Source: Cellulosilyticum sp. I15G10I2 (GTDB lineage: Bacteria > Bacillota > Clostridia > Lachnospirales > Cellulosilyticaceae). From it: a stretch of DNA of 64,000 bases. The notes beneath the pieces are model-generated. The model saw nothing but the letters and a program-made list of their open reading frames with translations. It ran no database searches and was not told where the DNA came from. The position numbers and the translations under genes are program-made. The stretch is from the NCBI RefSeq assembly GCF_900095725.1, contig NZ_FMMP01000014.1, positions 1 to 64,000 on the forward strand. The letters are read 5' to 3'. Shown here one piece after another: positions 54,188 through 63,644 of this stretch (positions within the stretch are counted from its first letter, which is position 1; each line of letters opens with the position of its first letter).

Positions 54188-54291
54188 TACTTATAAAGAG
54201 TAGCATAGAGTTCTAAGATGGAGAATAAAAAAGAACATCTAGAAATAGGGATATGAATAGTTGCAAAGAGCTATAAAAAAATCAGTAGGAT

Positions 54292-54321
54292 TTTCCAACT
54301 ATGAAACCTTTAAGTGAATAA
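54292..54321 (+). other. right attachment site with displaced lysS 3' end
   Basis: TTTCCAACTATGAAACCTTT followed by AAGTGAATAA translates as FPTMKPLSE-stop, the exact C-terminus of LysS, with different codons from 43388-43417. This is the chromosomal lysS tail separated from its gene by the insertion. Confidence 0.87.
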
Positions 54322-54343
54322 ATAAAATAGGACACTGCTTAAG

Positions 54344-54376
54344 ATCACCTTTATAAAATTAAAGGTGATTTTTTTA
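54344..54376 (+). terminator. native lysS terminator, now stranded
   Basis: ATCACCTTTA (54344-54353) pairs perfectly with TAAAGGTGAT (54360-54369), then TTTTTTT. It follows the displaced lysS tail, as expected for the original lysS end. Confidence 0.88.
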
Positions 54377-54537
54377 TGCTCTTGTATATTAAATTGAAAA
54401 GAGGCTATAATGTATATAATAAGAATAATCTTAAAACTTCACAATGACTACATATAATATTAGAGCATAATCAATAATCGTCACTTTATTTTTTATATGA
54501 TATAATAAATAGCATATAGGTAGGAGTGCTTAAAATT

Positions 54538-55776
54538 ATGAAAAAATATAAGATTCGACCGACAAATAGTTACTATTATTACAAGAAGAAAAAAAACATG
54601 AAGGTAAAATTCCTTATACTAGCTGTTGTTCTTGTGTGTATTGCAATAACTTTTATTTTAAGCGGAAAAATGAGTGAAACAATCAGTGAAATATCTAAAG
54701 TAACTTTTGCTAAAGCAGAAGAAAATGGGGAAATTACAGAAAATTTCTATTTTGATGGAACAGATATAAAATATGACCTTTATAGGTCACCGAAGATTGT
54801 TAAAGGTATTTATATACCCGCAAGCAGAGTCAATCAATATGAAGAATATATTAGCCTTGTCAATAATACAAGTGTTAATGCTTTTATTATTGACGTTAAA
54901 AATGATAAAGGGTATTTGACGTTTAATAGTACTAACCCTAAGCTAATAGAAATGGGATGTGTTTTAGAAAATCCTCCGATAAAGGATATGAGATTTATAA
55001 TGAATAGGCTCTATGAGGAAGACATTTATCCTATAGCCAGAATAGTAGCTTTTAAAGATAGTGTAGCAGCCCCTAAATTTCCAGATAGAGCAGTTAAAGA
55101 TAAAACGGGTAATACCTATACAAACAAAGCGAGTGAGACATGGTTGAATCCTTATGATAAGAGAAACTGGGAATACTTGCTGCAAATATGCGAAGAAGCT
55201 ATTCAGATGGGGTTTAAAGAAATACAATTTGACTATGTAAGATTTCATGAATCAATGAATGAACAAACTGTTATATTAAGTGAGAATATCTCAAAGACAG
55301 AAATTATTACGGCCTTTGTAAAATATATGTATGAGCATTTAAGTGCCTATGGCGTCTATGTATCAGCGGATGTATTTGGAGCGATCATAACAAGTAAGAT
55401 TGATTCAGATATTGTTGGACAAGACTTTAAGGAACTAAGTAAACACCTTGATTATATTTGTCCAATGGTTTATCCTTCCCACTATGCAAAGGGAACTTTT
55501 GGAATAGAGTATCCACATCTTGACGCTTATGGTATAATATTAAGATCAATGGAATTTGCTCAAGATGAAATAAAGAAGATTCCAAGAGAAGAGAGAAGGG
55601 CTATTATAAGGCCATGGCTCCAAGATTTTACAATGTCAAGTTCAAAACCTTATTTAGTATATGGGAAAGAGCAAATTGAGCAGCAGATAAAAGGTGCCTA
55701 TGATGCAGGACTTAGTGAATGGATTTTTTGGAATGCAGCAGGGAAATATACGCAAACAGGATTAGAGGATAAGTGA
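54538..55776 (+). CDS. putative glycoside hydrolase, DUF4015 type
   Basis: 412-aa exported protein: basic N-terminus, one hydrophobic helix (about 23-43, signal anchor), then a TIM-barrel domain. KGIYIPASRVNQYEEYISLVNNTSVNAFIIDVKNDKG, YPIARIVAFKD, WLNPYDKRNWEYLLQICEEAIQMGFKEIQFDYVRF and DYICPMVYPSHYAKG are the pattern of DUF4015, related to glycoside hydrolases. The Asp in FDYVRF and in IIDVKND are likely active-site residues. TAGGAG with ATG 54538 preferred over GTG 54526. Probably acts on cell-wall polysaccharide; substrate unknown. It follows native lysS in the ancestral order. Confidence 0.8.
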   Translation: MKKYKIRPTNSYYYYKKKKNMKVKFLILAVVLVCIAITFILSGKMSETISEISKVTFAKAEENGEITENFYFDGTDIKYDLYRSPKIVKGIYIPASRVNQYEEYISLVNNTSVNAFIIDVKNDKGYLTFNSTNPKLIEMGCVLENPPIKDMRFIMNRLYEEDIYPIARIVAFKDSVAAPKFPDRAVKDKTGNTYTNKASETWLNPYDKRNWEYLLQICEEAIQMGFKEIQFDYVRFHESMNEQTVILSENISKTEIITAFVKYMYEHLSAYGVYVSADVFGAIITSKIDSDIVGQDFKELSKHLDYICPMVYPSHYAKGTFGIEYPHLDAYGIILRSMEFAQDEIKKIPREERRAIIRPWLQDFTMSSSKPYLVYGKEQIEQQIKGAYDAGLSEWIFWNAAGKYTQTGLEDK

Positions 55777-55789
55777 AGGATGTGGTCTT

Positions 55790-56218
55790 TTGATTGATCA
55801 AGATAAAATCATTCTTATGACAAAATTGGCTATATATGAAAAAAAATATATCAAGGAAGATAGAAGACGTAATAGTTATTATTTAGAAGATTATATTTAT
55901 GTTAATAACTTCAAGACAAGAATAAGTGTGACTATCGCTGCTATGTTATTTGCCATATTGGATATTATGAAAAATATTAATCATAACGTAGTTTTTCCAG
56001 ATTCTATAATGAGTTTTATAAAACTATATATTAGTCCTTATTTAATGCCGTGGCTTATCGTTCTTATTATTTACACAATGATATCTACCGCGGTATATGG
56101 TAACAGATATGCGTTGTCACAAAAAAGATTAAGGGGTTATGATGATTTACTTAAACAATTAGATGCTTATGAGCAAGATAAAGCGAATGAAGAGAGGGCA
56201 TGCCATGAAACTGAATGA
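55790..56218 (+). CDS. small membrane protein, two spans, unknown
   Basis: 142-aa protein with a charged N-terminus, two hydrophobic helices (about 43-63 and 82-105) and a charged C-terminal helix. TTG start 55790 with AAGGA about 10 bp upstream. It overlaps the next gene by 14 bp, so the two are coupled. Not recognised. Confidence 0.6.
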   Translation: MIDQDKIILMTKLAIYEKKYIKEDRRRNSYYLEDYIYVNNFKTRISVTIAAMLFAILDIMKNINHNVVFPDSIMSFIKLYISPYLMPWLIVLIIYTMISTAVYGNRYALSQKRLRGYDDLLKQLDAYEQDKANEERACHETE

Positions 56219-57227
56219 GACACTTCTTATCATAAGACAAAACCTTATTAAAATTTATAAACAATATGAAACAGTTATTTTGATGCTTTTAAAATTTATT
56301 ATAGTATTTAGTGTTATAACGATGATCGGATCTTCAGTTGGCTATATTGGGGTGTTTAATAAAGTAGAAGTAGTGCTGTTTTTAGCATTACTGGGGACAT
56401 TCTTACCAGAAAAATGGATGGTACTCGGTTTTGTCTTATTAACACCTGTCTATGTCGCTATGGTAAATCTAGTATTAGGGATTGTCTCTTTTGTGTTTTT
56501 ATGGGTTCTCTATCTATTATTTATGAGGCTTTTTCCAAAGGAAAGCTTACTTATTATTGCAGCCATGATGTGTTTTAATATTGGACTTGAAGGACTGTTG
56601 CCTGTGATAGCAGGATTATTTGGAAGTTATGTGTCGATCATAGCTATTATTATTGGAACATTTATATGGTTTGCCTTGCCGCAGTTCTCACTTATTATAC
56701 AATCACATGCTGCTACTAAAGACGATATATTAAGTATTTTTACAAATTTAACTGAGGGTGGCATAGCAGATATTATTGGAGACAAAACAATGCTTTGCAC
56801 AATAGTAGTGTTTTTTAGTGTCTTTTCAATCGTCTACATAATAAGAAAACAGTCTATTGATTATGCGCCTTACCTCGCAATTGGAATTGGTCTTATAATG
56901 CATTTAGCAGGTTTTGTTTTAGCAATGGTGTTTTTAAATATTGATATAAGTATGGGGAGAATCTTAATGACTACCCTTATCATTGCATTTATCGCAATAC
57001 CGACTCAATTTTTTTCTAAGGTACTAGATTATCAAAGAGCAGAGATTGTAAGTTTTGAGGACGAGGACAATTATTATTATGTTAAAGTAGTACCTAAACT
57101 TTTTATTAATACTAATCATAAAAAAATAAAAAGAATCTATAATACTAAAGTAGAGCATAAAGATTATATGAGTAATATCTCGATGCCAACCATGTATAGG
57201 GATCAAGAGAGAAGTATAGACGATTAA
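56205..57227 (+). CDS. polytopic membrane protein, unknown
   Basis: 340-aa protein with about eight hydrophobic segments (residues 20-270) and a soluble C-terminal tail (about 275-340, with SFEDEDNYYYVKVVPKLF). GAGAGGG selects ATG 56205 over ATG 56163. It does not resemble a standard transporter. I recall similar proteins near cdaA in Clostridia, but cannot name a family. Terminator follows. Confidence 0.6.
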   Translation: MKLNETLLIIRQNLIKIYKQYETVILMLLKFIIVFSVITMIGSSVGYIGVFNKVEVVLFLALLGTFLPEKWMVLGFVLLTPVYVAMVNLVLGIVSFVFLWVLYLLFMRLFPKESLLIIAAMMCFNIGLEGLLPVIAGLFGSYVSIIAIIIGTFIWFALPQFSLIIQSHAATKDDILSIFTNLTEGGIADIIGDKTMLCTIVVFFSVFSIVYIIRKQSIDYAPYLAIGIGLIMHLAGFVLAMVFLNIDISMGRILMTTLIIAFIAIPTQFFSKVLDYQRAEIVSFEDEDNYYYVKVVPKLFINTNHKKIKRIYNTKVEHKDYMSNISMPTMYRDQERSIDD

Positions 57228-57228
57228 T

Positions 57229-57250
57229 AAGAGGCCTTAGGCCTCTTTTG
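57229..57250 (+). terminator. terminator
   Basis: AAGAGGCC-TTA-GGCCTCTT followed by TTG TTTT. Confidence 0.85.
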
Positions 57251-57254
57251 TTTT

Positions 57255-57280
57255 GAAATAGGAAAGGGCGTCTTGCTTGT
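57255..57280. repeat. dispersed repeat, truncated copy 3
   Basis: GAAATAGGAAAGGGCGTCTT then GCTTGT; 24 of 26 bases as in copies 1 and 2, then no further similarity. Confidence 0.65.
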
Positions 57281-57395
57281 ATTGGCAATTACATGTCTTT
57301 AGACAAATATCATAAAATATTTGAGGAGTTCATATACCTCATACATAAAACATGATATAATAAAATAGAAATAAATAATAAAGGAGTTTTGTTAG

Positions 57396-58253
57396 GTGGA
57401 AGTCATAAAAGAAGCTCTTGATAAAATAGCATTTGTAAATATTCCCTACCTTGATATAAAAGATGTATTAGATATTTTGGCTGTGGCTTATCTTATGTAT
57501 ATTGTACTCGTATGGATCAAGGATACCAGAACTTGGACCCTGTTTAAAGGTGTAGTTATTGTTCTTGTAATAGCCATTCTTTCTTATGTATTACAACTAC
57601 ATACCTTATGGTGGGTAATATCTAATACTATAACAGTAGGAACCATTGCGATACTAGTTGTGTTTCAGCCAGAGCTTAGGCGGGCGCTAGAACAGATTGG
57701 GAGAGGTAGAGTTTTCGACTCTCTTTTGGTTACATCAGATAATATGATAGAAGGCATGACCGATGAAACAATAGATGCTATTGCTAAGTCATGTGTTCAT
57801 ATGTCTAAATATAAAACAGGTGCACTTATAGTGATAGAACAAGACGCAAAGCTGGGAGATGTTGAAAGAACAGGGATCAGCATAGATGCAATTATTACCA
57901 GCCAGCTGCTTATTAATATATTTGAGAAGAATACACCACTTCATGATGGTGCTATTATTATAAAAAATAACAGAATAGCAGCAGCCACTTGTTTTTTACC
58001 TCTTACTGATAGTATGGAAATTAGTAAAGATTTAGGTACAAGGCACAGAGCAGCTATAGGTATTTCAGAAGTAACGGATGCTATTGTACTCGTAGTGTCA
58101 GAAGAGACGGGCGTTATCTCTTATGTGAAAAACGGAAAAATAAGAAGAGGTTTGGACATGGAGATTATTAAAAAGATATTAATGTCTACAAGAAGAAAAA
58201 AACGTTCTGATAAAAAGAAAGGAATCTGGAAAGGAAAGCAAAAAAATGAATAA
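57396..58253 (+). CDS. cdaA: diadenylate cyclase CdaA
   Basis: 285-aa membrane enzyme making c-di-AMP from two ATP. Three membrane spans (about 22-42, 50-68, 75-92), then the DAC domain with D184-G185-A186 (PLHDGAIII) and R216-H217-R218 (GTRHRAA), the catalytic and ATP-binding motifs. GTG start 57396 after AAAGGAG. It overlaps cdaR by 8 bp and belongs to the conserved cdaA-cdaR-glmM group. Confidence 0.95.
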   Translation: MEVIKEALDKIAFVNIPYLDIKDVLDILAVAYLMYIVLVWIKDTRTWTLFKGVVIVLVIAILSYVLQLHTLWWVISNTITVGTIAILVVFQPELRRALEQIGRGRVFDSLLVTSDNMIEGMTDETIDAIAKSCVHMSKYKTGALIVIEQDAKLGDVERTGISIDAIITSQLLINIFEKNTPLHDGAIIIKNNRIAAATCFLPLTDSMEISKDLGTRHRAAIGISEVTDAIVLVVSEETGVISYVKNGKIRRGLDMEIIKKILMSTRRKKRSDKKKGIWKGKQKNE

Positions 58254-59547
58254 ATTTTTTACTAAGAATCTTCCATGGAAGATTACTTCTTTAGTATTAG
58301 CTTCCATTTTGTGGCTTTTTGTTATTAACACACAAAATCCTATGCAACCAGAAGAAGTTAGAGTGACATCTATTATTATTAAAGGTTTACCACAGCTTGC
58401 TGAAAAAGGTTTTGTGCTTAAGAATCAAGAAGAAATCAAAAATCAAAGATTTCTTGTAAGAATAAAAGGGCCTAGACTTCAAACAGATAAGCTTAAGATA
58501 GATAATACCCTTATATCAGTGACTTTAGATTTATCTCACTATATGAATGATCTTTCGGCAGACTCTATTCAAAATATAGCCAAATATGCAGTTTCTTTTG
58601 GTGGCGTTGAAGGCATTAGTGTTCTTGGTATGAGATATGATATCAGCAATATTATACTTGAAAAGGAAAAGACTGTTTCAACACCCATACAGTATACAAT
58701 AACAGGTAATAATAACAGCGAGTATACTGCGTTAACGCCAATAATTAGTCCAAATGTGATTGAGATTGGAGGAGCTAAATCTGATGTAGAACGAATCAAA
58801 CAAGCAATAATAGAAATAAATATTGAAAATTTCTCAGAAGATGAGCTTATACAAACAGTCCCAGTTAAGGTATATGATGATCAAGGAGAAGAGATACATG
58901 GCCTTAAGAAGCTGCCACAGCTTGTAGAAGTAAAACTCCCAATAGGGAAGAAAAAAACAGTGCCTCTAGAAGCCACATTTGCAGGGACTCTGCCCAAAGG
59001 TTATGTGCATACTAATACGATTGTCACACCAAAACAAATTACAATAGTAGGTAAAGCAGAGTTGGTAGATGCAGTACAAAAGATACGCCTTAAAGAAATA
59101 CAGCTTAATGATATTATACAAACAAGTGTTGTAAAAACGGAGCTCATTCTTCCAAAAGGCGTACAATATATCGACAATATTGATAATAAAATTAATGTTA
59201 CAGTAGAAATTAAGAAGGAAAATTCTTATTCTTACACGATACCAACTAATGAACTTAATCTTACGGTTATAGGAATGGATGAAGGGTTAGGATATGAAGT
59301 TTTAACAGACTCAGTGGAAATGATCCTAAGCGCTACAGCGGAAGAACTTTTAGCATTAACATTTAAGGATGTTACAGCTAGAATTAATGTAGTAGGGCTT
59401 ACAGAAGGGGAATATACTTTACCTTTAGAATTAACAGTCCCTAATAATTTCACAATTGTTAATAACCCAATTAATATTAATATACGCCTTATTAATATTA
59501 ATGAAGAAGTGGCCGAGCCAGAAGGTGAGATACAGCCAGAAGCATAG
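58246..59547 (+). CDS. cdaR: CdaA regulatory protein CdaR (YbbR domains)
   Basis: 433-aa membrane-anchored protein: N-terminal span (about 10-26, WKITSLVLASILWLFVINTQNP) and four successive YbbR-type beta domains in the extracytoplasmic part, recognised by repeats such as TPIQYTITGN, VPLEATFAGTLPKGYV and YTIPTNELNLTVIG. It binds CdaA and modulates cyclase activity. Start overlaps cdaA, Shine-Dalgarno AAAGGAAAG inside it. Confidence 0.9.
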   Translation: MNKFFTKNLPWKITSLVLASILWLFVINTQNPMQPEEVRVTSIIIKGLPQLAEKGFVLKNQEEIKNQRFLVRIKGPRLQTDKLKIDNTLISVTLDLSHYMNDLSADSIQNIAKYAVSFGGVEGISVLGMRYDISNIILEKEKTVSTPIQYTITGNNNSEYTALTPIISPNVIEIGGAKSDVERIKQAIIEINIENFSEDELIQTVPVKVYDDQGEEIHGLKKLPQLVEVKLPIGKKKTVPLEATFAGTLPKGYVHTNTIVTPKQITIVGKAELVDAVQKIRLKEIQLNDIIQTSVVKTELILPKGVQYIDNIDNKINVTVEIKKENSYSYTIPTNELNLTVIGMDEGLGYEVLTDSVEMILSATAEELLALTFKDVTARINVVGLTEGEYTLPLELTVPNNFTIVNNPININIRLININEEVAEPEGEIQPEA

Positions 59548-59577
59548 AGAGTGTAAGGCAAAGATGTAAATTTATAG

Positions 59578-59650
59578 AGTGTCAAAGAGTATTTCTACAA
59601 GTTTTGATGTAAAGTTTTTGTAGAGACTAATCTTTGACACTTATTTTTTT
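59578..59650 (+). terminator. cdaA-cdaR terminator
   Basis: AGTGTCAAAGA/TCTTTGACACT enclosing TCTACAA/TTGTAGA, then TATTTTTTT. The gap to 59794 holds no gene. Confidence 0.85.
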
Positions 59651-59794
59651 GTCTAAAATCATAAAAAATAGAACAATAAAACACCAAAATACATAGGGAC
59701 AAATAGAAGAATATGTATTAAAATATAAAGCAGGGAGGATCATAAGCTTATAGAGAAGATGATCCTATAAAAATAATTAAAAGGAGCTCATGGG

Positions 59795-60739
59795 ATGAAA
59801 TATATAGGTGTAGATTTAGGCGGAACAAATATTGTAGTAGGTTTAGTAGACGAAGAGGGAAATATTATTAAATCACACAATAGGCCTACTTTAAAAGAGC
59901 GTACGATCGAAGAAATATTTAATGATATTATAGAAATGTGTGAAATGCTTATAAGTGAGTTTCAATTAAATAGTGAAAATCTTCAAGGCGTTGGTATCGG
60001 TTCCCCTGGATTAATAGATAGTAAAAACGGTATTATTGTTTATGCGAACAATTTAAAAGTGAAAGACTTTGATGCAGTCAGCTATATAAATAGTCGAATA
60101 GGTTATAAAGCATGTATAGCTAATGATGCAGATTGTGCAGCTCTGGGAGAAGTAGTAGCAGGAGCGGCAAAAGGATGCAGTGATGCAATGATCTTTACAC
60201 TTGGAACAGGTGTTGGGGGTGGAATCATTATAAATGGTAAGATCTTCAGTGGCTATTTCCCAGGCGGTGCAGAAATAGGTCATCAAATTATTGTAAAGGA
60301 TGGGAAACTTTGCAGCTGCGGTAATAAAGGTTGTTTAGAGTCTTATGCCTCAGCAACAGGGCTTATTAATCTTGCAAAAGAAAAAGCCGAAGCACATAAA
60401 GAATCAGAACTTTATAAGTTAGTAGACGGGGATATGAGTAAAATGAATGCGAAAATTCCTTTTGATGCAGCACAAATGGGAGACCAGGTTGGAATAGAAG
60501 TAATAGATGAGTATATAGCTTACTTAGCAATTGGCATCGCCAATGCTGTAAATGTGTTTAAGCCACAAGTTATACTGCTAGGAGGAGGCGTTTCGAAGCA
60601 AGAAGATAACCTCGTTATACCGCTTACTGAAAAAGTAAAAGAGAATATCTTCGGAGGGGATTTTAAAACGCAGATTAAAACAGCAAAGCTTGGAAATGAT
60701 GCAGGCCTCATAGGGGCAGCTATGTTATGTGCAGATTAA
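59795..60739 (+). CDS. ROK-family glucokinase
   Basis: 314-aa sugar kinase. ATP loop GVDLGGTNIVVGLVDEEG, substrate segment NDADCAALGE, GTGVGGGIIINGKIFSG and the zinc motif CSCGNKGCLESYAS of ROK proteins. It has no DNA-binding domain, so it is a kinase and not a NagC/XylR repressor. AAAGGAG before ATG 59795. Adjacent to glmM, which suggests hexose phosphate supply to the cell wall. Confidence 0.92.
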   Translation: MKYIGVDLGGTNIVVGLVDEEGNIIKSHNRPTLKERTIEEIFNDIIEMCEMLISEFQLNSENLQGVGIGSPGLIDSKNGIIVYANNLKVKDFDAVSYINSRIGYKACIANDADCAALGEVVAGAAKGCSDAMIFTLGTGVGGGIIINGKIFSGYFPGGAEIGHQIIVKDGKLCSCGNKGCLESYASATGLINLAKEKAEAHKESELYKLVDGDMSKMNAKIPFDAAQMGDQVGIEVIDEYIAYLAIGIANAVNVFKPQVILLGGGVSKQEDNLVIPLTEKVKENIFGGDFKTQIKTAKLGNDAGLIGAAMLCAD

Positions 60740-60820
60740 AACATTGTAAGCAGTTGGAAATCCGTTTATAATTATAATGTGTAAAGTAAAAACAACTTAA
60801 AGGAAGTGAAGGAAACTAAG

Positions 60821-62173
60821 ATGGGAAAATTATTTGGAACAGATGGTGTACGTGGCGTTGCAAATACGGAGCTTACAGGTAAATTAGCTTTTCAAGTAGG
60901 GCAAGCTGGCGCCTATGTTTTAACCAAAGAAACTAAAAAGCAGCCCAAAATTATTGTTGCCCGAGATACGCGCATATCAGGAACAATGTTGGAAGCAGCT
61001 CTTGTAGCAGGAATATGTTCAGTTGGTGCTAAAGCAATATCTATAGGGGTTGTGCCAACACCAGCCGTATCTTATTTAACAAGAGAACTTGGAGCAGATG
61101 CAGGCGTTATGATCTCAGCATCTCATAATCCTTTAGAATTTAATGGCATTAAATTTTTTAATTCAGAAGGCTATAAGCTGCGTGATGAGTTAGAAGATGA
61201 AATAGAAAATCTTATTCTAACAAGAAGTGATAATATTCCTCTGCCAACAGGAGAAGAAGTAGGAACGTGGGATATGGATCATGATGTTATAGGAAAATAT
61301 ATTGATTTTGTATGTAGTACGATTCCAGGAGATTTAAAGGGCCTTAAGGTACTTATAGACTGTGCTAATGGGGCAGCATTTGAGGTAGCCCCTATTGCAC
61401 TTAAGCGGTTGGGTGCGGATGTGGAAGTTATTCATTATAAGCCAAATGGTGTCAATATCAATAGGCTTTGTGGTTCAACACATATGGAAGATCTTCAAAA
61501 TCAAGTTGTTGGTCGTGGTATGGAGGTAGGTATTGCTTTTGATGGTGATGCGGACCGCTGCCTTGCTGTAGACGAAAATGGAGAGATGATTGACGGTGAT
61601 CAAATACTCAGCATCATTGGTCTTGATATGAAAAAAGGTGGCAGATTAAAGAGAGATACCATTGTGGCAACTGTAATGAGTAATTTAGGTCTTAGTGTAA
61701 TGAGTAAAGAACAAGATATTAACCTTATTCAGACTAGAGTAGGGGATAGATATGTTCTAGAAAAAATGCTTAAACATAACTATAATCTAGGGGGAGAACA
61801 ATCAGGCCATGTTATTTTGTTAGATTATAATACTACTGGAGATGGACTAGTTACAGCTATTCAGCTTCTATATGTGATGAAAAAGACCGGCAAGTCTTTA
61901 TCAGAGCTTAAAAGATGTATGGATGTTTTTCCACAAGTTCTTATTAATGCGCATGTGAAAAATGAAAATAAACATGCTTATCTTGAAGATTTAGAGATTC
62001 AAGAGGCAATTGAAGCTTTAGAAGAAAAGTTTAAAGGAGAAGGAAGAGTCCTTATAAGACCATCAGGAACAGAACCGCTGGTTAGGGTTATGATAGAAGG
62101 TAAGGATAAAGAGATTATAGAAGAAGAGGCTAAAAAATTAGCAAGTTTTATAGAAGAAAAATTAGGACAATAA
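60821..62173 (+). CDS. glmM: phosphoglucosamine mutase
   Basis: 450-aa enzyme converting GlcN-6-P to GlcN-1-P for UDP-GlcNAc. GTDGVRG start, active-site phosphoserine S101 in ISASHNP, metal loop FDGDADRC, sugar loop GGEQSGH and phosphate-binding [12 protein letters not shown]. Start ATG 60821 gives the family length; the frame opens 5 codons upstream. Close to cdaA-cdaR; in other Firmicutes GlmM is also a CdaA regulator. Confidence 0.96.
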   Translation: MGKLFGTDGVRGVANTELTGKLAFQVGQAGAYVLTKETKKQPKIIVARDTRISGTMLEAALVAGICSVGAKAISIGVVPTPAVSYLTRELGADAGVMISASHNPLEFNGIKFFNSEGYKLRDELEDEIENLILTRSDNIPLPTGEEVGTWDMDHDVIGKYIDFVCSTIPGDLKGLKVLIDCANGAAFEVAPIALKRLGADVEVIHYKPNGVNINRLCGSTHMEDLQNQVVGRGMEVGIAFDGDADRCLAVDENGEMIDGDQILSIIGLDMKKGGRLKRDTIVATVMSNLGLSVMSKEQDINLIQTRVGDRYVLEKMLKHNYNLGGEQSGHVILLDYNTTGDGLVTAIQLLYVMKKTGKSLSELKRCMDVFPQVLINAHVKNENKHAYLEDLEIQEAIEALEEKFKGEGRVLIRPSGTEPLVRVMIEGKDKEIIEEEAKKLASFIEEKLGQ

Positions 62174-62262
62174 ATAAACTATGTTTTTATTATTTCTGCA
62201 TATAAATCCTCCTTATATAAAATACTAATTTTAAGGTATAAAATTTATAAGGAGTGATAATA

Positions 62263-62577
62263 TTGAAGAATGAAAATCAAAACACCTTTAATTCAGGTAT
62301 TCTTCCCCATAATATTAACCAAGTTGTATCAAAAGGCGGGGCAGATGCAAAACAAATAACAAAGTTCATTAAGCAGGATAATAAGGTTATAGGCTATGTT
62401 TTATCTTCAGGAGAAAAAGTAACAGTTCAAGAAGCTATTTTGCTTGCAAAAGAAGGCGAGCTTTCAAATGTTGGCGTATCTGTATCTAAGAGTGGCAATG
62501 AATATATCAGGTCTTTGCCAGATGACGATGAATCTAATAACCTAAACAATCTGCCTTCTATTACAGAAATGGAATAA
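62263..62577 (+). CDS. DUF3892 domain protein
   Basis: 104-aa small protein with KFIKQDNKVIGYVLSSGEKVTVQEAILLAKEGELSNVGVSVSKSGNEYIRSLPDDDESNNLNNLP, the pattern I know as DUF3892. The AAGGAG at 62249-62254 overlaps a GTG (62254), so TTG 62263 is the likely start. Function unknown. Confidence 0.72.
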   Translation: MKNENQNTFNSGILPHNINQVVSKGGADAKQITKFIKQDNKVIGYVLSSGEKVTVQEAILLAKEGELSNVGVSVSKSGNEYIRSLPDDDESNNLNNLPSITEME

Positions 62578-62586
62578 TGTGTTATC

Positions 62587-62627
62587 AAAAAAGTAGTTCT
62601 AAAACGAATGTTTAGCACTACTTTTTT
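62587..62627 (+). terminator. terminator after the DUF3892 gene
   Basis: AAAAAAGTAGT/ACTACTTTTTT with inner CTAAA/TTTAG. Confidence 0.85.
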
Positions 62628-62693
62628 GCATATAAATAGCTGTTAAATAAAATACTAGTTATATATATTGAAATCTTATTAAGGAGTGAACGT

Positions 62694-62774
62694 ATGTATA
62701 ATCAATTTGATAATATAATAAGGAATCTCCCAGAAGAGATTAATAAGAAAGTTTGGAGGGGAAGATATGTGTAA
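62694..62774 (+). CDS. 26-aa leader-type small ORF before paralogue B
   Basis: ATG 62694 with AAGGAG at 62681-62686 encodes 26 residues (begins MYNQFDNIIRNLPEEI, ends WRGRYV). It overlaps the start of the 118-aa gene by 8 bp, so its translation would hand ribosomes on to it. Too short to judge coding by composition; the strong RBS and overlap are the evidence. Confidence 0.5.
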   Translation: MYNQFDNIIRNLPEEINKKVWRGRYV

Positions 62775-63123
62775 GATAAAAGAAGTCTTTTCTAAAACCT
62801 TTGAACCTTGGCATATAACTATTGATGAAGCAGATGTTTTTATAGGAAATAATAAAGCTATACCTAAGGCGGGGTGGACTATTAAATTTGTAGTAGAGGA
62901 AGATGAAAGAGGTATGTTTTTGGAATATTATGGAATACATACCAGAAATGGGCATGCACATGTGCGTATTTATAATGATGGCAGAGAGGAAAAATTAGAT
63001 GTATTACAGGAGTATATAGCCTATAGCCCTAGTATTCCGGGGGATCGCGAGCGAGGAACAATTGAATTTAGAACGTATAATCAAAAAGTACTTAGCGAAT
63101 TAAAGGAAAAACAGCTTATATAA
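62767..63123 (+). CDS. uncharacterised 118-aa protein, paralogue B
   Basis: Same length as and clearly related to the protein at 27325-27681 (shared ITIDEADVF, WTIKFVV, EDERG, FLEYYG, RIYNDG, LDVLQEYIAY, PGDRERGT). Starts at ATG 62767, overlapping the 26-aa frame upstream; GGAGGGGAAG precedes it. Sequence suggests a compact alpha-beta protein with no membrane segment. Two dispersed paralogues with conserved length suggest a real cellular function. Unknown family. Confidence 0.7.
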   Translation: MCKIKEVFSKTFEPWHITIDEADVFIGNNKAIPKAGWTIKFVVEEDERGMFLEYYGIHTRNGHAHVRIYNDGREEKLDVLQEYIAYSPSIPGDRERGTIEFRTYNQKVLSELKEKQLI

Positions 63124-63140
63124 TTTAAGCGCCAATATAC

Positions 63141-63187
63141 AAAAGATTCCACTCAAGCTTATAAAATAACTTGAGTGGGATCTTTTT
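63141..63187 (+). terminator. terminator after paralogue B
   Basis: AAGAT with CCACTCAAG pairs with CTTGAGTGG and ATCTT, then TTT. Confidence 0.85.
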
Positions 63188-63203
63188 ATATACAGATAGT
63201 GCA

Positions 63204-63234
63204 TAAAAAAGAAGCGATAGGGAGTCTATCGCTT
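63204..63234 (-). terminator. hairpin oriented as a - strand terminator
   Basis: AAGCGATAG/CTATCGCTT (63212-63220, 63226-63234) with its T-run on the - strand (AAAAAAG at 63205-63211 on the +). No - strand gene is seen to the right, so it may end an antisense or small RNA. Confidence 0.45.
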
Positions 63235-63491
63235 TAAAACATTACCATATGCATATCTATCTATTAATATTGGGGTTTGTGAGACAATTTAATGGGGAGG
63301 AATCATAATTATCTCTAAATTATTATAACCAAAGCTTATAAAATTATGCCAAAAATTTAAGATCCTTCATATCTTCTATTAAATATGAGGCATTAAAAGT
63401 TAGAGTGGTTAATATAATACTACTAGGACTAGCATTTAAAGGCGGCTGATTAAAAAGAAGGTATGAGCAGATAGGCATTACATAAAATTTA

Positions 63492-63524
63492 CCTATATAC
63501 TTATATAGGACAAACGCTTATAAT
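63492..63524 (+). promoter_or_regulatory. palindrome and -10 box upstream of the last gene
   Basis: CCTATATA-CT-TATATAGG (63492-63509) is a perfect 8-bp inverted repeat lying where a -35 would be for TATAAT at 63519-63524. A regulated promoter with a leader of about 115 nt is plausible. The remaining 63240-63640 sequence has small hairpins but no gene. Confidence 0.45.
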
Positions 63525-63644
63525 AAAGGCAGGGATTACGCCTAGTCTAGAGGTGTTATCAGGACTTTATAGAAGAAGTCATAAGACAACCTTGTATAGG
63601 TTACAAGTTAGAAACCGTAAATTATGCGGAGGGGGTGGCCGGGA

